Positions 9,688-20,402 are shown, counted from the stretch's first letter. The stretch: 64,000 bases of DNA from Testudinibacter aquarius (GCF_004342725.1 NZ_SMCP01000008.1:58695-122694); one strand, 5' to 3'. Numbers and translations are program-made. The notes: a model not told the origin generated them from the sequence alone.

Positions 9688-10389
9688 ATGAAAAAAATAG
9701 AGCAATTGATCGCCAACAACCATAGTTGGGCAGTTCGAATGCAACAGGAAAATTCTAATTATTTTAAAGAGTTGGCGGGTCAACAAAAACCAAGCTACCT
9801 CTGGATTGGCTGCTCAGACAGCCGAGTGCCGGCAGAAAAGCTCACGAATCTGGGTCCGGGGGAACTGTTTGTACACCGTAATGTTGCCAACCAAGTGATT
9901 CATACTGATTTAAATTGTCTGTCTGTGGTGCAATACGCCATCGATGCGTTGGATATTGAACATATTATTATTTGTGGTCATACCAATTGCGGTGGCATCA
10001 AGGCTGCAATGGAAAATAATACGTTAGGCTTGATTGATAACTGGCTGCTGCACATTCGTGATATTTGGCTGAAACATAGCAACCTATTTGGCACGCTGCC
10101 ATTGGAAAAACGAGCAGATATGTTGACTAAAATCAATGTGGTTGAGCAAGTGTATAATTTAGGGTCATCGTCGATAGTTCGTTCTGCTTGGGCTCGTGGC
10201 AAAAAACTGTCGATTCATGGTTGGGTATATGATGTCAATGACGGCTTTTTAAATGATTTAGGCGTGATTGCCACTAGTCGAGAAACCTTAGAGATCACCT
10301 ATTTGAATGCCATTGCCCGTTTGGTGTCATCGAATGAACGTCGATTTCTGGAAACTGAAAAGCCGATTAATCTAAAAAGTAAAGAATAA
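9688..10389 (+). CDS. can: Beta-class carbonic anhydrase
   Basis: This enzyme interconverts CO2 and bicarbonate in the cytoplasm. It has 233 residues, with zinc ligands Cys42 (CSDSR), His98 and Cys101 (CGHTNCGG) and the active-site pair Asp44/Arg46. Trp39 is also present; it lines the allosteric bicarbonate pocket in the well-studied E. coli and Haemophilus enzymes, so the same regulation is likely. The start follows AAGGA. It is divergent from yadGH, as in E. coli. Confidence 0.95.
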   Translation: MKKIEQLIANNHSWAVRMQQENSNYFKELAGQQKPSYLWIGCSDSRVPAEKLTNLGPGELFVHRNVANQVIHTDLNCLSVVQYAIDALDIEHIIICGHTNCGGIKAAMENNTLGLIDNWLLHIRDIWLKHSNLFGTLPLEKRADMLTKINVVEQVYNLGSSSIVRSAWARGKKLSIHGWVYDVNDGFLNDLGVIATSRETLEITYLNAIARLVSSNERRFLETEKPINLKSKE

Positions 10390-10398
10390 ATTGAAATT

Positions 10399-10443
10399 AA
10401 AAAACCATGTCTCACCGATCACCTCAATGAAACATGGTTTTTT
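10399..10443 (+). terminator. Rho-independent terminator of can
   Basis: AAAAAACCATGT (10399-10410) pairs perfectly with ACATGGTTTTTT (10432-10443), leaving a 21-base loop. It stands ten bases after the can stop, and the A/T ends let it work in both directions. Confidence 0.85.
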
Positions 10444-10468
10444 ACTGTTTAAGTGCTAGGTTAAAAAA

Positions 10469-10549
10469 TCAAAAAATCAAAAAAGCTAAATAAACAATCA
10501 TTGCTAATGAGAAAACGACCGTCAACATTGCATAACTGAAATCACTCAT
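10469..10549 (-). CDS. Small single-pass membrane peptide, 26 residues
   Basis: A short frame on the reverse strand starts with ATG at 10549, seven bases after a near-perfect GGAGG, and ends with TGA at 10469. The peptide begins MSDFSYAMLT and continues as one uninterrupted hydrophobic segment (VVFSLAMIVYLAFLIF), so it would be a single membrane helix with almost no tail. The strong ribosome site and clean hydrophobic composition argue for a real gene. I do not recognise a named family; small proteins of this kind often bind and tune a larger membrane complex. It lies between the can terminator and nlpC, with neither in an obvious operon with it. Confidence 0.6.
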   Translation of the reverse strand: MSDFSYAMLTVVFSLAMIVYLAFLIF

Positions 10550-10639
10550 ATTCAACCTCCAAGTTAGTAAATGGCCAAGTTAAATTAACTCGGTTTAATA
10601 AAAATTTATTCACTGTATAACCAACACCCGATGGTGTGA

Positions 10640-11140
10640 TTAAACACGTCTGGCTTGCCAATACGCTTTTTTCCAATAGGCAGAATTTAATGAAGAGTAA
10701 ATTACCCCGCCTTTGGTTGACGCATGTAAAAATTGATCATCTTTAACATAAATTCCGACATGATAGCCATTGGGACCGCGCCCTGTTTTAAAAAACACCA
10801 AATCGCCAGTCTGCAAGTCACCACGTTCGATATAGACCCCTTCTTTCGCTTGTGCTGCAGTCGTTCTCGGCAACGAAATATCAAAACGATCAGCAAAAGT
10901 ACGCATAACAAAGCCGGAACAATCAACGCCTCGTCGGCTGTTACCACCCAGAATATACGGCGTACCGCCCCACTGGTACTGCTGTTCACTCAATTGCGCC
11001 ATAGTATACAGCGGATCAGGCAAACGACCTTGGTAACGGGAAGAGGACGAAGAAGAACACCCCGACAGTACAAATGCTGCCAAGCAAATCAATAATCCTA
11101 TGCCCGGTTTGAAACCGAACAAATTTTTTGTTCTTACCAT
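10640..11140 (-). CDS. nlpC: NlpC/P60 family peptidoglycan endopeptidase lipoprotein
   Basis: This is a lipoprotein of about 166 residues with a cell-wall peptidase domain. The lipobox LSGC puts the lipidated cysteine at residue 28, followed by a serine-rich tether. The NlpC/P60 catalytic residues are Cys74 (DCSGFV), His127 (YHVGIY) and His139 (FLHAS). Family members cut D-Glu-mesoDAP bonds in stem peptides. The frame is open to a TTG at 11158, but the ATG at 11140 gives a normal signal peptide. It follows ihfA in the same direction, as in Haemophilus. Confidence 0.9.
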   Translation of the reverse strand: MVRTKNLFGFKPGIGLLICLAAFVLSGCSSSSSSRYQGRLPDPLYTMAQLSEQQYQWGGTPYILGGNSRRGVDCSGFVMRTFADRFDISLPRTTAAQAKEGVYIERGDLQTGDLVFFKTGRGPNGYHVGIYVKDDQFLHASTKGGVIYSSLNSAYWKKAYWQARRV

Positions 11141-11212
11141 CAAAATCCAGCTATCCAATTTTATCTGTTTTCAACCCTCTTGGCTGAATCTGTTCAACAC
11201 AGAAACAGCGCA

Positions 11213-11506
11213 TTATTTTTTAAGATTCTGTCCGACACGTGCACGCAATTTTTGACCGGGTTTGAAAACCACCACCCGACGTGCAGAAACGGCTACGCTT
11301 TCGCCGGTTTTTGGATTTCGGCCAGGGCGAGATTTTTTGTCACGCAGTTGGAAATTGCCGAAACCGGACAGTTTAACGTCTTCTCCACTTTCTAAAGCAA
11401 CCCGAATTTCCTCAAAAAAGCTTTCGACCAAATCTTTTGCTTCACGCTTGGTCAGTTCGAATTTCTGAATGAGACTGTCTGCAATTTCTACTTTCGTTAA
11501 TGTCAT
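11213..11506 (-). CDS. ihfA: Integration host factor subunit alpha
   Basis: This 97-residue DNA-bending protein has the HU/IHF fold. Diagnostic segments are [14 protein letters not shown] at the start, the [22 protein letters not shown] beta-arm region with its intercalating proline, and [14 protein letters not shown] at the end. IHF forms a heterodimer with IhfB and bends DNA sharply in transcription, replication and recombination. The start is only three bases after the pheT stop, so it is co-transcribed with pheST, the same order as in E. coli. Confidence 0.95.
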   Translation of the reverse strand: MTLTKVEIADSLIQKFELTKREAKDLVESFFEEIRVALESGEDVKLSGFGNFQLRDKKSRPGRNPKTGESVAVSARRVVVFKPGQKLRARVGQNLKK

Positions 11507-11509
11507 AGT

Positions 11510-13897
11510 CTAATCTCTCAAATAAGCATTGAAATTCCGCTTTAATTCAGATACTACATTTGATATCACCTTAGTGATATCTTCCTCTTCAAGCGTTTTT
11601 TGATTATCCTGAAGTGTCAAACCGATAGCCAGACTCTTATAACCGTCTGCAACCCCGTTACCTTGATAAACATCAAACAAGTTCACATGGGTCAATACTT
11701 CCCCGGCAACTGCACGACAGGCCCTAATTACATCCGCAGCAGCGACATCGTTGCTAACCACAACCGCAATATCACGGCGGTTTGCCGGGAAACGCGAAAT
11801 TGCTTTGGCTTGCACCATGTTACGAGTTGCAATGGCATCCCAATAGATTTCGAAGACTACCGTTTTTCCGCTCAACCCCAGTTTTTGTGCAATTTGCGGA
11901 TGTAATGTGCCGATAAAGCCAACTTCTTGATCTTCCGCCATAATCGCCGCAGATTGTCCCGGATGTAATGCTGTATATGATTTTGCTACAAAATTGAGTT
12001 TATTTCCAGCACTTGTTAGCGATAAAATGTCTTCTAGATCACCTTTTAGATCAAAAAAGTCAACAACTTCCGTTTTTTCAGCCCAACTCTCGTTTTTTCG
12101 GCTGCCGTTGATGACCGCACTTAGCACAAATTGCTGCTTAACACCCGATTCCGCACTGGTATCCGGAATAAAACGCAACCCCGTTTCAAACAAACGCACA
12201 CGGGTTTGTTGACGGTTTTGATTATAAAGTAAGGCTCCCAACAGCCCCGGAATGAGTGATAAACGCATTGCCGACATTTCTACAGAAATCGGATTTGGCA
12301 GAACCAACGCCTGCTGCTCTGGGTGCAACAAGGCTTGCAGCTTTGGATCAACAAAGCTATAGGTAATCGCTTCTTGGTAATCGCGATCAACAAGTGCGGT
12401 TTTAATCCGTGCCAATTCGACATCCGTTTCTTTATGTACACGCATATTCAAATGCGCCAACGGTGCATTGTTTGGAATGCTGTTATAACCGTAAATCCGT
12501 GCGACCTCTTCAATGAGATCTTCTTCGATTTCAATGTCAAAACGCCAGCTGGTCGGCGTCACTGTCCACACCTCATCGGCAAAAGTCACACTGAAGCCTA
12601 AACGATTTAAAATATCGGTGACGGTTTCGTCGGCAATGTGGTGACCTAACAATGAATCCAATTTGCTACGACGTAAAGTAACGGTTTGAATTTGCGGCAA
12701 ATTTTGCTTACTGACGACTTCACAAATTTCACCAGCTTGGCCACCACAAATTTCAATTAAAAGTGCGGTCGCCCGCTCGATTGCGTGACGTTGTAACTCA
12801 AAATCCACTCCGCGTTCGAAGCGGTGTGAAGAATCCGTATGTAAACCATATTGACGAGCGCGCCCGGCAATCGCGAGTGGCGCAAAAAAAGCGGATTCCA
12901 AAATTACATCGGTTGTTTCACTGTTGACACCGCTGTTTTCTCCACCGAAAATACCCGCCATAGCCAACGGACCGTTTTGATCGGCAATGACTAAGGTATT
13001 ATCGCGCAATGTTGCTGTCGTACCGTCTAATAAAACCAATTCTTCGCCGTTTTTCGCCATTCGCACTTCGATCGGTTGTGCCACTTTTGCGCTATCAAAG
13101 GCGTGCATCGGCTGTCCCAATTCCAACAAAATATAGTTGGTGACATCGACAATCGGATCGATAGAACGAATCCCACAGCGGCGCAATTTCTCTTGCAGCC
13201 AGAGCGGTGACGCTGCTTGCACATTCAGCCCTTTGATCACCCGTAACAAATAGCGTGGGCAAGCCTCAGGCGCCGACAGTTTGATTTCGACTTTGTCGGC
13301 AATACTGACCGCTACCGGTGTTATCTCAGGCTCAACGACTTCCGCTTTATTAACCACACCGACTTCACGCGCCACACCGCGAATACTCAAACAGTCGGCA
13401 CGGTTAGGGGTTAAACTAATTTCAACAATCTGGTCATTGAGTTTTAGATACTCGCGAATATCCATACCGATCGGCGCATCAGCAGGTAATTCGATAATAC
13501 CGTCGGCGTCGGAAGTTATTCCCAGTTCACTGAAAGAACACAACATCCCTTCTGACGGTTCGCCACGTAATTTGGCTTTTTTGATTTTAAAATCGCCCGG
13601 CAAGGTCGCGCCGACAACAGCACACGCCACTTTTAAGCCTTGACGGCAATTTGGCGCACCACAAACAATATCCAACAACTGTTCGCTGCCAACGTTGACT
13701 TTGGTCACACGCAATTTATCGGCATTCGGGTGCTGTCCGCATTCGACGACTTCGCCGACCACGACCCCGTCAAACTGTCCGGCAACCGCTTCGATGCCGT
13801 CCACTTCCAAGCCCAACATCGTGATTTGTTCTGCTAATTGTTCAGTGCTGATGGCCGGATTAACCCATTCCCGTAGCCATGATTCATTAAATTTCAT
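11510..13897 (-). CDS. pheT: Phenylalanine-tRNA ligase beta subunit
   Basis: PheT forms the alpha2-beta2 phenylalanyl-tRNA synthetase with PheS. The 795-residue product starts [14 protein letters not shown], with ATG at 13897 behind GGAGA; the frame is open 13 codons upstream but without a site. The N-terminal tRNA-binding OB domain (about 40-150, with [15 protein letters not shown]) is followed by the B3/B4 editing domain ([33 protein letters not shown]), then the B5 and catalytic-like modules. The C-terminal ferredoxin-fold anticodon-binding domain holds [13 protein letters not shown]. All are complete. pheT lies 61 bases after pheS and runs into ihfA. Confidence 0.96.
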   Translation of the reverse strand: MKFNESWLREWVNPAISTEQLAEQITMLGLEVDGIEAVAGQFDGVVVGEVVECGQHPNADKLRVTKVNVGSEQLLDIVCGAPNCRQGLKVACAVVGATLPGDFKIKKAKLRGEPSEGMLCSFSELGITSDADGIIELPADAPIGMDIREYLKLNDQIVEISLTPNRADCLSIRGVAREVGVVNKAEVVEPEITPVAVSIADKVEIKLSAPEACPRYLLRVIKGLNVQAASPLWLQEKLRRCGIRSIDPIVDVTNYILLELGQPMHAFDSAKVAQPIEVRMAKNGEELVLLDGTTATLRDNTLVIADQNGPLAMAGIFGGENSGVNSETTDVILESAFFAPLAIAGRARQYGLHTDSSHRFERGVDFELQRHAIERATALLIEICGGQAGEICEVVSKQNLPQIQTVTLRRSKLDSLLGHHIADETVTDILNRLGFSVTFADEVWTVTPTSWRFDIEIEEDLIEEVARIYGYNSIPNNAPLAHLNMRVHKETDVELARIKTALVDRDYQEAITYSFVDPKLQALLHPEQQALVLPNPISVEMSAMRLSLIPGLLGALLYNQNRQQTRVRLFETGLRFIPDTSAESGVKQQFVLSAVINGSRKNESWAEKTEVVDFFDLKGDLEDILSLTSAGNKLNFVAKSYTALHPGQSAAIMAEDQEVGFIGTLHPQIAQKLGLSGKTVVFEIYWDAIATRNMVQAKAISRFPANRRDIAVVVSNDVAAADVIRACRAVAGEVLTHVNLFDVYQGNGVADGYKSLAIGLTLQDNQKTLEEEDITKVISNVVSELKRNFNAYLRD

Positions 13898-13958
13898 CTC
13901 GTTATTTTCTCCGCTTATTCTGCTTAATTTGCTCAATCTGCTTAAGAGCTACAGTAGT

Positions 13959-14960
<1,002 letters not shown>

Positions 14961-14989
14961 TTAGGACGTCTCACAGATAGCGACTATAC

Positions 14990-15012
14990 AAAAAAACCTC
15001 CGAACGGAGGCT
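14990..15012 (-). terminator. pheS leader attenuator (intrinsic terminator)
   Basis: Read on the minus strand, CCTCC-GTTC-GGAGG is followed by seven T residues (plus-strand 14996 down to 14990). It lies between the Phe-rich leader ORF and pheS. The left arm is part of AAAGCCT (15008-15014 on the other strand), which can instead pair with GGGCTTT inside the leader ORF (15046-15052). That gives a competing antiterminator, which is what transcription attenuation needs. Confidence 0.8.
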
Positions 15013-15020
15013 TTCAGGAT

Positions 15021-15116
15021 TTATTGCCGATTTTTAGCAAACTTAAAAGCCCGTCCAGATCGTTTGGCGGTAACATTAAAGCGAAAAAATCGGTCAAAAA
15101 ACAGTTGTGTTCGCAT
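15021..15116 (-). CDS. Phe-rich leader peptide of the pheST operon (pheM-like)
   Basis: A 31-codon frame starts with ATG at 15116 and ends with TAA at 15021, just ahead of the attenuator. Its N-terminal part reads MRTQLFFDRFFRFN, with five Phe codons among codons 6-13 and two more at 24 and 26 (seven of 31 in all). By analogy with E. coli pheM, low charged tRNA-Phe would stall the ribosome in the FF-x-x-FF-x-F stretch. The downstream GGGCTTT would then pair with the left arm of the terminator and let transcription enter pheS. The ribosome site is weak. The sequence and position are seen directly; the mechanism is inferred. Confidence 0.75.
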   Translation of the reverse strand: MRTQLFFDRFFRFNVTAKRSGRAFKFAKNRQ

Positions 15117-15191
15117 ATCAATAACGGTTATTCAAAAACAGAGCCATGATAATACATTCGCCCTTAAAAATCACCTGCTTATTGTGTTTTC

Positions 15192-15515
15192 TTACCAATA
15201 GCCGGGATAAAAACCAGCGCCAACATGGTGCTGTCGATGCGAACCCCAACCGCGATGATAGCCATAACCGACCGATACTGCAGGGCGAATAGGGATATTT
15301 CGCTGATTGTAATCGATTTTTTGCCGATTATCGCTGGCATTCCGAACGTCCTGCTCCGGCGGCGACGGCACCGGTTGCGTCGGTGGTGTCATATGTGGAT
15401 TAGGATACACTGATACGGTTTGTGGAGCCGGACGGCTGCTGCACGCCGATAAGCCCAATATCGCGGTTGATAGTAATAACGCTTTGATTAGTCTGCTATT
15501 TAATATTTTTTGCAT
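15192..15515 (-). CDS. Small proline/glycine-rich lipoprotein
   Basis: This is a predicted lipoprotein of 107 residues with no family I can name. It has a good start (ATG at 15515 behind AAGGA), a signal peptide and the lipobox GLSAC (lipidated Cys near residue 25). The mature part is proline-rich at first (PTQPVPSPPEQD), then ends in a Gly/His/Tyr-rich segment (YGYHRGWGSHRQHHVGAGFY), which might bind metal or simply be unstructured. It is transcribed toward the pheS leader region but separated from it. Confidence 0.7.
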   Translation of the reverse strand: MQKILNSRLIKALLLSTAILGLSACSSRPAPQTVSVYPNPHMTPPTQPVPSPPEQDVRNASDNRQKIDYNQRNIPIRPAVSVGYGYHRGWGSHRQHHVGAGFYPGYW

Positions 15516-15610
15516 ACTTATTTCCTTACTTATTGCTTAACTGTGACAGCAACCCGATCTGGGTTCATTGATTAGAATTATAGGAACAGCAGAAAAATAA
15601 AGAAAGCAAA

Positions 15611-15649
15611 ACCGCACTTTTATATCACTTTTTACTTTTAAAGTGCGGT
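15611..15649 (-). terminator. Uptake-signal hairpin after fabA
   Basis: ACCGCACTT (15611-15619) and AAGTGCGGT (15641-15649), extended by matching A/T bases, form a stem 23 bases downstream of the fabA stop. In the fabA direction it is followed by a T-rich stretch. Confidence 0.7.
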
Positions 15650-15671
15650 TGAAGAGCTGATAAGAAACGTT

Positions 15672-16199
15672 TTAGAATGCCGCAGTATCTTGGAACAGCC
15701 CCACTTTCAGATCGGTAGCCGTATAAATCACCCGACCATCGACTTCAACTTCGCCGTCGGCAACGCCCATCACTAACTTACGGTTAATCACCCGTTTCAT
15801 GTGCAAACGATAGGTGACTTTTTTTGCTGTCGGCAGAATTTGTCCGGTGAATTTCACTTCGCCTACGCCCAACGCACGTCCTTTTCCTTCGCCACCAATC
15901 CAACCAAGGAAAAATCCAACCAATTGCCACATCGCGTCCAATCCCAGACAGCCCGGCATCACCGGATCACCAATAAAATGGCAACCGAAAAACGGGAGAT
16001 CAGGATGAATATCCAGTTCTGCTTCAATGTAACCTTTACCGAAATTTCCGCCATCCTCAGTCATCAGATTCACTCGATCCATCATCAGCATCGTCGGTGC
16101 CGGCAATTGTGGCCCGGTCGGTCCAAATAATTCGCCACGCCCGGATGCCAATAGATCTTCATAGCTGTAAGACGGTTTTTTATTGGGAACAGTGCTCAT
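15672..16199 (-). CDS. fabA: 3-hydroxydecanoyl-ACP dehydratase/isomerase
   Basis: FabA dehydrates 3-hydroxydecanoyl-ACP and isomerises trans-2 to cis-3-decenoyl-ACP, the entry to unsaturated fatty acids. The 175-residue product has the hot-dog fold with catalytic His74 ([14 protein letters not shown]) and Asp88 ([16 protein letters not shown]), the standard FabA arrangement. It is downstream of the Lon-like protease gene in the same direction, as in E. coli. Confidence 0.95.
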   Translation of the reverse strand: MSTVPNKKPSYSYEDLLASGRGELFGPTGPQLPAPTMLMMDRVNLMTEDGGNFGKGYIEAELDIHPDLPFFGCHFIGDPVMPGCLGLDAMWQLVGFFLGWIGGEGKGRALGVGEVKFTGQILPTAKKVTYRLHMKRVINRKLVMGVADGEVEVDGRVIYTATDLKVGLFQDTAAF

Positions 16200-16343
16200 A
16201 TTTTCTTTCTCTCCATTTTACTATTGAAAAACGTTGTTATTTAAAACATAGCTAAAGATAGCAATAACGTGCAGCCAAAAAAGTTAACGGATTCTAACAA
16301 AGTTAATCGAAGAATAAAATAGCTAACAACTGTAAGCTGGAAT

Positions 16344-18122
16344 TTATTTGCCATTTCTCATCGATTTGACCCAAGCCAAAAACTTGCTGAATGGCGGTAC
16401 TACCAGTGTTTCAATCTTATTTTCGATACGTTGTGAAATAATCTCGGCAAGACTCTGTTCTCCCTCATCGGACTCCTTTTCAGGCAACAACTGTTTGCCG
16501 GTCAGCAGATAAACGGCCTGTTGCACATTTTCTACCGCCCAAATATGGAACTGACCGCACTTTACGGCTTCCACCACAGCAGACTGCAAACTCAGGTTCT
16601 CGACCGCGGTTGCCGGAATAATCACGCCTTGCTTGCCATTTAAGCCGCGTGCCTGACAAATCGCATAAAATCCTTCAATTTTGAGATTAACCCCGCCGAC
16701 CGAATGCACCAAACCCCCTTGATCAATCGCACCGGTGATCGCAATCCCCTGTTCAATGGCAACATTCGCCAACGCACTGACCAACACGCAAAACTGCGCC
16801 AACGAAGCGCTGTCACCATCAATATCCGCATACGATTGTTCAAAGGCAATCGACGCCGAAAACGGCAATTGTGCCGGCAGATCCAGCAGATTACTCAAAC
16901 AAGCTTGCGCTAACAGTGTGCCTTTGCCGTGAATATTGCCTGCCAGCTCACTTTTACGTTCAACATCAATAATTTCGCCATCACCAAATTGTACAGTACA
17001 GGTAATCCGGCTTGGCTCTCCATAGCTGACCGGAGTGCCGACATATTCAATCACCGATAAGCCGTTGATTTCGCCGACAAACTGCCCTTCACTGCAAATA
17101 TAAATCTGTTCGCGTAAAATTTCATGCCGGCTATATGCTTGCAAAGCGGCACGTTGATAATCTAACTGTTGAAAATAGTGTTCCACATCTTGCGCTTGCA
17201 GTTGCTCTGCTGCTGGCTTCGTTTTGGCAATGGCAGTCAACCAATTTTTTAATTGCAACGGATTAATCGTTTGGCGTAAGCCGTCTTCACTTTCGCGCAC
17301 CGCCTGACGGAAAAGTGCAGTCAGCGCACCATGGCTGAACTCCGGCAAACCCAAGCGCTCAATCTGCCAATACAGATGGTTAATCCATAATTGCTGTGCT
17401 TCAACACTGTCGGTAAGAAAATAGCTGTCAACTTCTGCATATTGGGCAATGTCGTATAAATTAGGCTCTAGCAGGGAAAATTCCGCCAGCGTTTCGCGAT
17501 CGCCAAGCAGAATCACTTTCAACGGCAGTTGATAACCCGGAATCTGATAATTCATCGGTTTCAACGGATTAGGCGATAACCATTCAAAATAGCCGCTGGA
17601 TAAAAGATGTTTTAATCGCTGCCACAATGTCGGGTTGCTCAACAGTGGACTAACCGCCAAAATCAGTACACCATTGCAGACCTGATGTACTAATCCCGGC
17701 TGTAGTTTCAAATCATGGGATATCGGATGTTGTAACACCTGCCCGAATAAACGTGCCGAATCAAAATACAAGGCGTATTCCACCGCACTTTTAGCAGCAA
17801 AATTATCGTCAAGCGTCATTGCCGGACAGGCTTCAATGACAGGGAACGAAAAGGAGTCCGCTTGCTCGATTATATAGTTGACGCCACTGATCGAATGATT
17901 TGGCAGGCTGTGATGGCGGATATAATCTTGCAAAATATCGGCATAATCACGCTGCTCATCGGTTTTTAACACCAGTACCGAGCCACTTTCTGCATTCAGA
18001 AAGGTGGTAAGCGCCGTCAAAGCTCTATCTTGTAACGCCAGTGGCGTCACCGTTTTTTTATGCCAGCCGTCAAAATTGAGCTGCGGCGTCAATTGTCGCC
18101 AGTTTAAGCTATCTACCTTCAC
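16344..18122 (-). CDS. Lon-related ATP-dependent protease (YcbZ/LonH type)
   Basis: This protein of about 592 residues has a C-terminal Lon protease domain. The catalytic serine is in YADIDGDSASLAQF and the lysine in VGGVNLKIEGFYAICQARG. The substrate-side segment SVIEYVGTPVSYGEPSRITC and GNIHGKGTLLAQ are typical. The N-terminal half is a degenerate AAA-like region without a clear Walker A. The frame is open to an ATG at 18155, but GTG at 18122 behind AAGAGAG gives a start (VKVDSLNWRQLTP) that lines up with E. coli YcbZ (MTITKLAWRDLVP from memory), so I choose it. It lies between matP and fabA, as in E. coli. Its substrates are unknown. Confidence 0.88.
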   Translation of the reverse strand: MKVDSLNWRQLTPQLNFDGWHKKTVTPLALQDRALTALTTFLNAESGSVLVLKTDEQRDYADILQDYIRHHSLPNHSISGVNYIIEQADSFSFPVIEACPAMTLDDNFAAKSAVEYALYFDSARLFGQVLQHPISHDLKLQPGLVHQVCNGVLILAVSPLLSNPTLWQRLKHLLSSGYFEWLSPNPLKPMNYQIPGYQLPLKVILLGDRETLAEFSLLEPNLYDIAQYAEVDSYFLTDSVEAQQLWINHLYWQIERLGLPEFSHGALTALFRQAVRESEDGLRQTINPLQLKNWLTAIAKTKPAAEQLQAQDVEHYFQQLDYQRAALQAYSRHEILREQIYICSEGQFVGEINGLSVIEYVGTPVSYGEPSRITCTVQFGDGEIIDVERKSELAGNIHGKGTLLAQACLSNLLDLPAQLPFSASIAFEQSYADIDGDSASLAQFCVLVSALANVAIEQGIAITGAIDQGGLVHSVGGVNLKIEGFYAICQARGLNGKQGVIIPATAVENLSLQSAVVEAVKCGQFHIWAVENVQQAVYLLTGKQLLPEKESDEGEQSLAEIISQRIENKIETLVVPPFSKFLAWVKSMRNGK

Positions 18123-18278
18123 ATTTTTCTCTCTTATTATCGTATTAAACCGCATTATACCCTGATTTAAACAAGTTGTTCACTTTGCGCGGAAAAAAGA
18201 GTACACTCAAACGTGACAATGTAACATTATGTGTGAACATAACTTGAGCATACTGAGCAAATTGCGAGGGAAAACCAG

Positions 18279-18725
18279 ATGAAATACCAGAAATTAGAAA
18301 ATCAGGAAGCGCATTGGAAATGGCTATACCTAGCAAAAAAAGTCCGCAACGGCGAAACGATCAGCCGTTATCAGGAACGCAGTCTGGAAGACGAAAAAGC
18401 CAATGAACTGCTGCAACTGCAACATTATCCGGCATTAATTGAAGATTGGATTCGCCAACATTTAGCCAATACATTGGTGATTAAGTTAGATCAAGCCATT
18501 CGAGCCAGACGCAAACGCTTTTTCAATGCAGAAAAACGCGCCACCAAAAAGAAATCAATTGATTTAGAATACGCTGTTTGGTCAAGACTCTCCAAGCATT
18601 CGCGCAAAATGCGGATGACCCTGTCCGAAACGATTATGTACATGATTGACGAAGCCGAAAACAAAGATTTGTATGCTAGTCAGGTTGACCTGATGAAAAA
18701 AAATTTGCAGGAACTCCTTGAATAA
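18279..18725 (+). CDS. matP: Macrodomain Ter protein MatP
   Basis: MatP binds matS sites in the terminus region and keeps the Ter macrodomain condensed; in E. coli it also links it to the divisome through ZapB. The 148-residue product begins MKYQKLENQEAHWKWLYLAKK, with the family's N-terminal four-helix region. The ribbon-helix-helix part follows (KKSIDLEYAVWSRLSKHSRKMRMTLSETIMYMID), ending in the C-terminal coiled coil. The start follows GAGGGAAAACCAG. It is divergent from the Lon-like gene. Confidence 0.93.
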   Translation: MKYQKLENQEAHWKWLYLAKKVRNGETISRYQERSLEDEKANELLQLQHYPALIEDWIRQHLANTLVIKLDQAIRARRKRFFNAEKRATKKKSIDLEYAVWSRLSKHSRKMRMTLSETIMYMIDEAENKDLYASQVDLMKKNLQELLE

Positions 18726-18760
18726 CATTTGAACAATACCATCTATTTGCTACAGATTAC

Positions 18761-18788
18761 GGAACATTTGCACAAAATATCTGTCTTA
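18761..18788 (+). promoter_or_regulatory. Possible sigma-E promoter of degP
   Basis: GGAACAT (18761-18767), a 16-base spacer and TCTTA (18784-18788) resemble the envelope-stress sigma-E pattern (GGAACTT, 16 bases, TCTGA). It is placed about 90 bases ahead of degP, a classic sigma-E target. One mismatch in the -35 and one in the -10 element make this tentative. Confidence 0.4.
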
Positions 18789-18879
18789 CTGTAAAGATTA
18801 AGCTTAATACTACCTCAGGCAAACAGGTTGTATTGTTTCCCTGTATGTCATGTTCAACACAATATTTTTATGAGATTTA

Positions 18880-20289
18880 ATGAAGATGAAAAAGAGTCAA
18901 TTTATTTTATCAGCCGCAATTCTGGGCTTGAGTTTATTTAATTTGCCGGCAATGGCGCAAACGGAAAGCACCCCAAGTACAACCTTAACCGAGACCTTGC
19001 TGCAAGCACCATCCTACCTCAACCAACAAACCCCAAGTTTGGCGCCGATGTTAGAAAAAGTGCTGCCAAGTGTGGTGACGGTGAATGTTACCGGCACGCA
19101 AAGCCAACAAGATTCGATGATTCCGGAAGAGTTTAAGTTCTTTTTCGGGCGTGATATGTTCGGCAACAGCGCACCACGCGAATTCAAAGGATTAGGTTCC
19201 GGCGTGATTATCGATGCAGAAAAAGGTTATGTATTAACCAACAATCATGTGATCGATAACGCTGATAATATCACCCTTTCACTGCAAGACGGACGAGAAG
19301 TGAAAGCCAAATTATTAGGCACCGACGCTCAATCTGATGTGGCGTTGCTGCAAATCGAAGAGCCAAAGAATTTAACCGCAATTAAACTGGCGGATTCAGA
19401 TAAAATCCGCGTTGGCGACTACACCGTTGCCATCGGTAATCCGTTTGGTTTAGGACAAACAGTGACGTCCGGTATTATTTCCGCATTAGGACGCTCGACC
19501 GGTATGGATGGCGGAAGCTATGAAAACTACATTCAAACCGATGCCGCAGTCAATCGAGGCAATTCCGGCGGCGCTTTAATCAACCTGCGTGGTGAGCTGA
19601 TTGGAATCAATACGGCGATTATTGCCCCAAGCGGCGGCAATGTCGGTATTGCTTTTGCGATTCCAAGTAACATGGCAAACAGCCTAGTACATCAAATTGT
19701 GGAATTTGGCGAGGTTCGTCGCGGTATTTTGGGTATCAAAGGCGGTGAATTGAGCGCAGATCTGGCAAAAGCCTTTGGTATTGACTCCAAAAAAGGCGCC
19801 TTTGTCAGTGAAGTGCTACCCAATTCTGCCGCTGCCAAAGCGGGCTTAAAAGCCGGTGATGTAATCACTGAAATTAATGGGCAACCCATCAACAGCTTTG
19901 CTGAACTGCGTGCCAAAATTGCCACCACCGGCGCCGGAAAAACCGTTAATTTAACCTATCTGCGTGAAGGCAAAACGGAAAAAGCCGATGTGGTACTGCA
20001 ATCTGACGATCAAGCGCAAACCAGTGCTAATAGCCTGATTCCGGGTTTAAATGGGGCTGATTTGGGCAACTATGACAAAGACGGGCGTAAAGGTGTTGAA
20101 ATCTTAAAAGTAGAAGCCAAATCTTCTGCCGAACAGCTTGGTTTGCAAGCCGGCGATGTGATTGTCGGCGTCAACCGCCAAGCAATTAGTAACATCGGTG
20201 AATTGCGTAAAATTTTGGATAATAAACCATCAGCCGTAGCGCTGAATATCACGCGCGGCAATAATAACTTTTATTTATTGATTCCATAA
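18880..20289 (+). CDS. degP: Periplasmic serine protease/chaperone DegP (HtrA)
   Basis: This is a Do/DegQ-type protease of 469 residues. A signal peptide ends after NLPAMA (about residue 26). The trypsin-like domain has His123 (TNNHVID), Asp153 (QSDVALLQ) and Ser229 (NRGNSGGALIN), all intact. Two PDZ domains follow (about 290-375 and 395-465) with RRGILGIKGGEL and AAKAGLKAGDVITEINGQPI in the first and AEQLGLQAGDVIVGVNRQAI in the second. It degrades or refolds damaged envelope proteins. Distinguishing DegP from DegQ by eye is not safe; the Q-linker is short, closer to DegQ. A hairpin terminator follows. Confidence 0.92.
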   Translation: MKMKKSQFILSAAILGLSLFNLPAMAQTESTPSTTLTETLLQAPSYLNQQTPSLAPMLEKVLPSVVTVNVTGTQSQQDSMIPEEFKFFFGRDMFGNSAPREFKGLGSGVIIDAEKGYVLTNNHVIDNADNITLSLQDGREVKAKLLGTDAQSDVALLQIEEPKNLTAIKLADSDKIRVGDYTVAIGNPFGLGQTVTSGIISALGRSTGMDGGSYENYIQTDAAVNRGNSGGALINLRGELIGINTAIIAPSGGNVGIAFAIPSNMANSLVHQIVEFGEVRRGILGIKGGELSADLAKAFGIDSKKGAFVSEVLPNSAAAKAGLKAGDVITEINGQPINSFAELRAKIATTGAGKTVNLTYLREGKTEKADVVLQSDDQAQTSANSLIPGLNGADLGNYDKDGRKGVEILKVEAKSSAEQLGLQAGDVIVGVNRQAISNIGELRKILDNKPSAVALNITRGNNNFYLLIP

Positions 20290-20320
20290 ACCGCACTTTA
20301 ATTGCAAATAATTTGCGCCC

Positions 20321-20347
20321 AAAATCCCGATATTATTCGGGATTTTT
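20321..20347 (+). terminator. Terminator of degP
   Basis: AAAATCCCGA and TCGGGATTTT form a 10-bp stem with a short TATTAT loop, ending in TTTTT. It is 30 bases after the degP stop. Confidence 0.9.
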
Positions 20348-20402
20348 GCGAGGTGAGCCGGGTGGGTATTCCCCCGGCTTTACTTTGGCACAGCGGGGGA
20401 TG

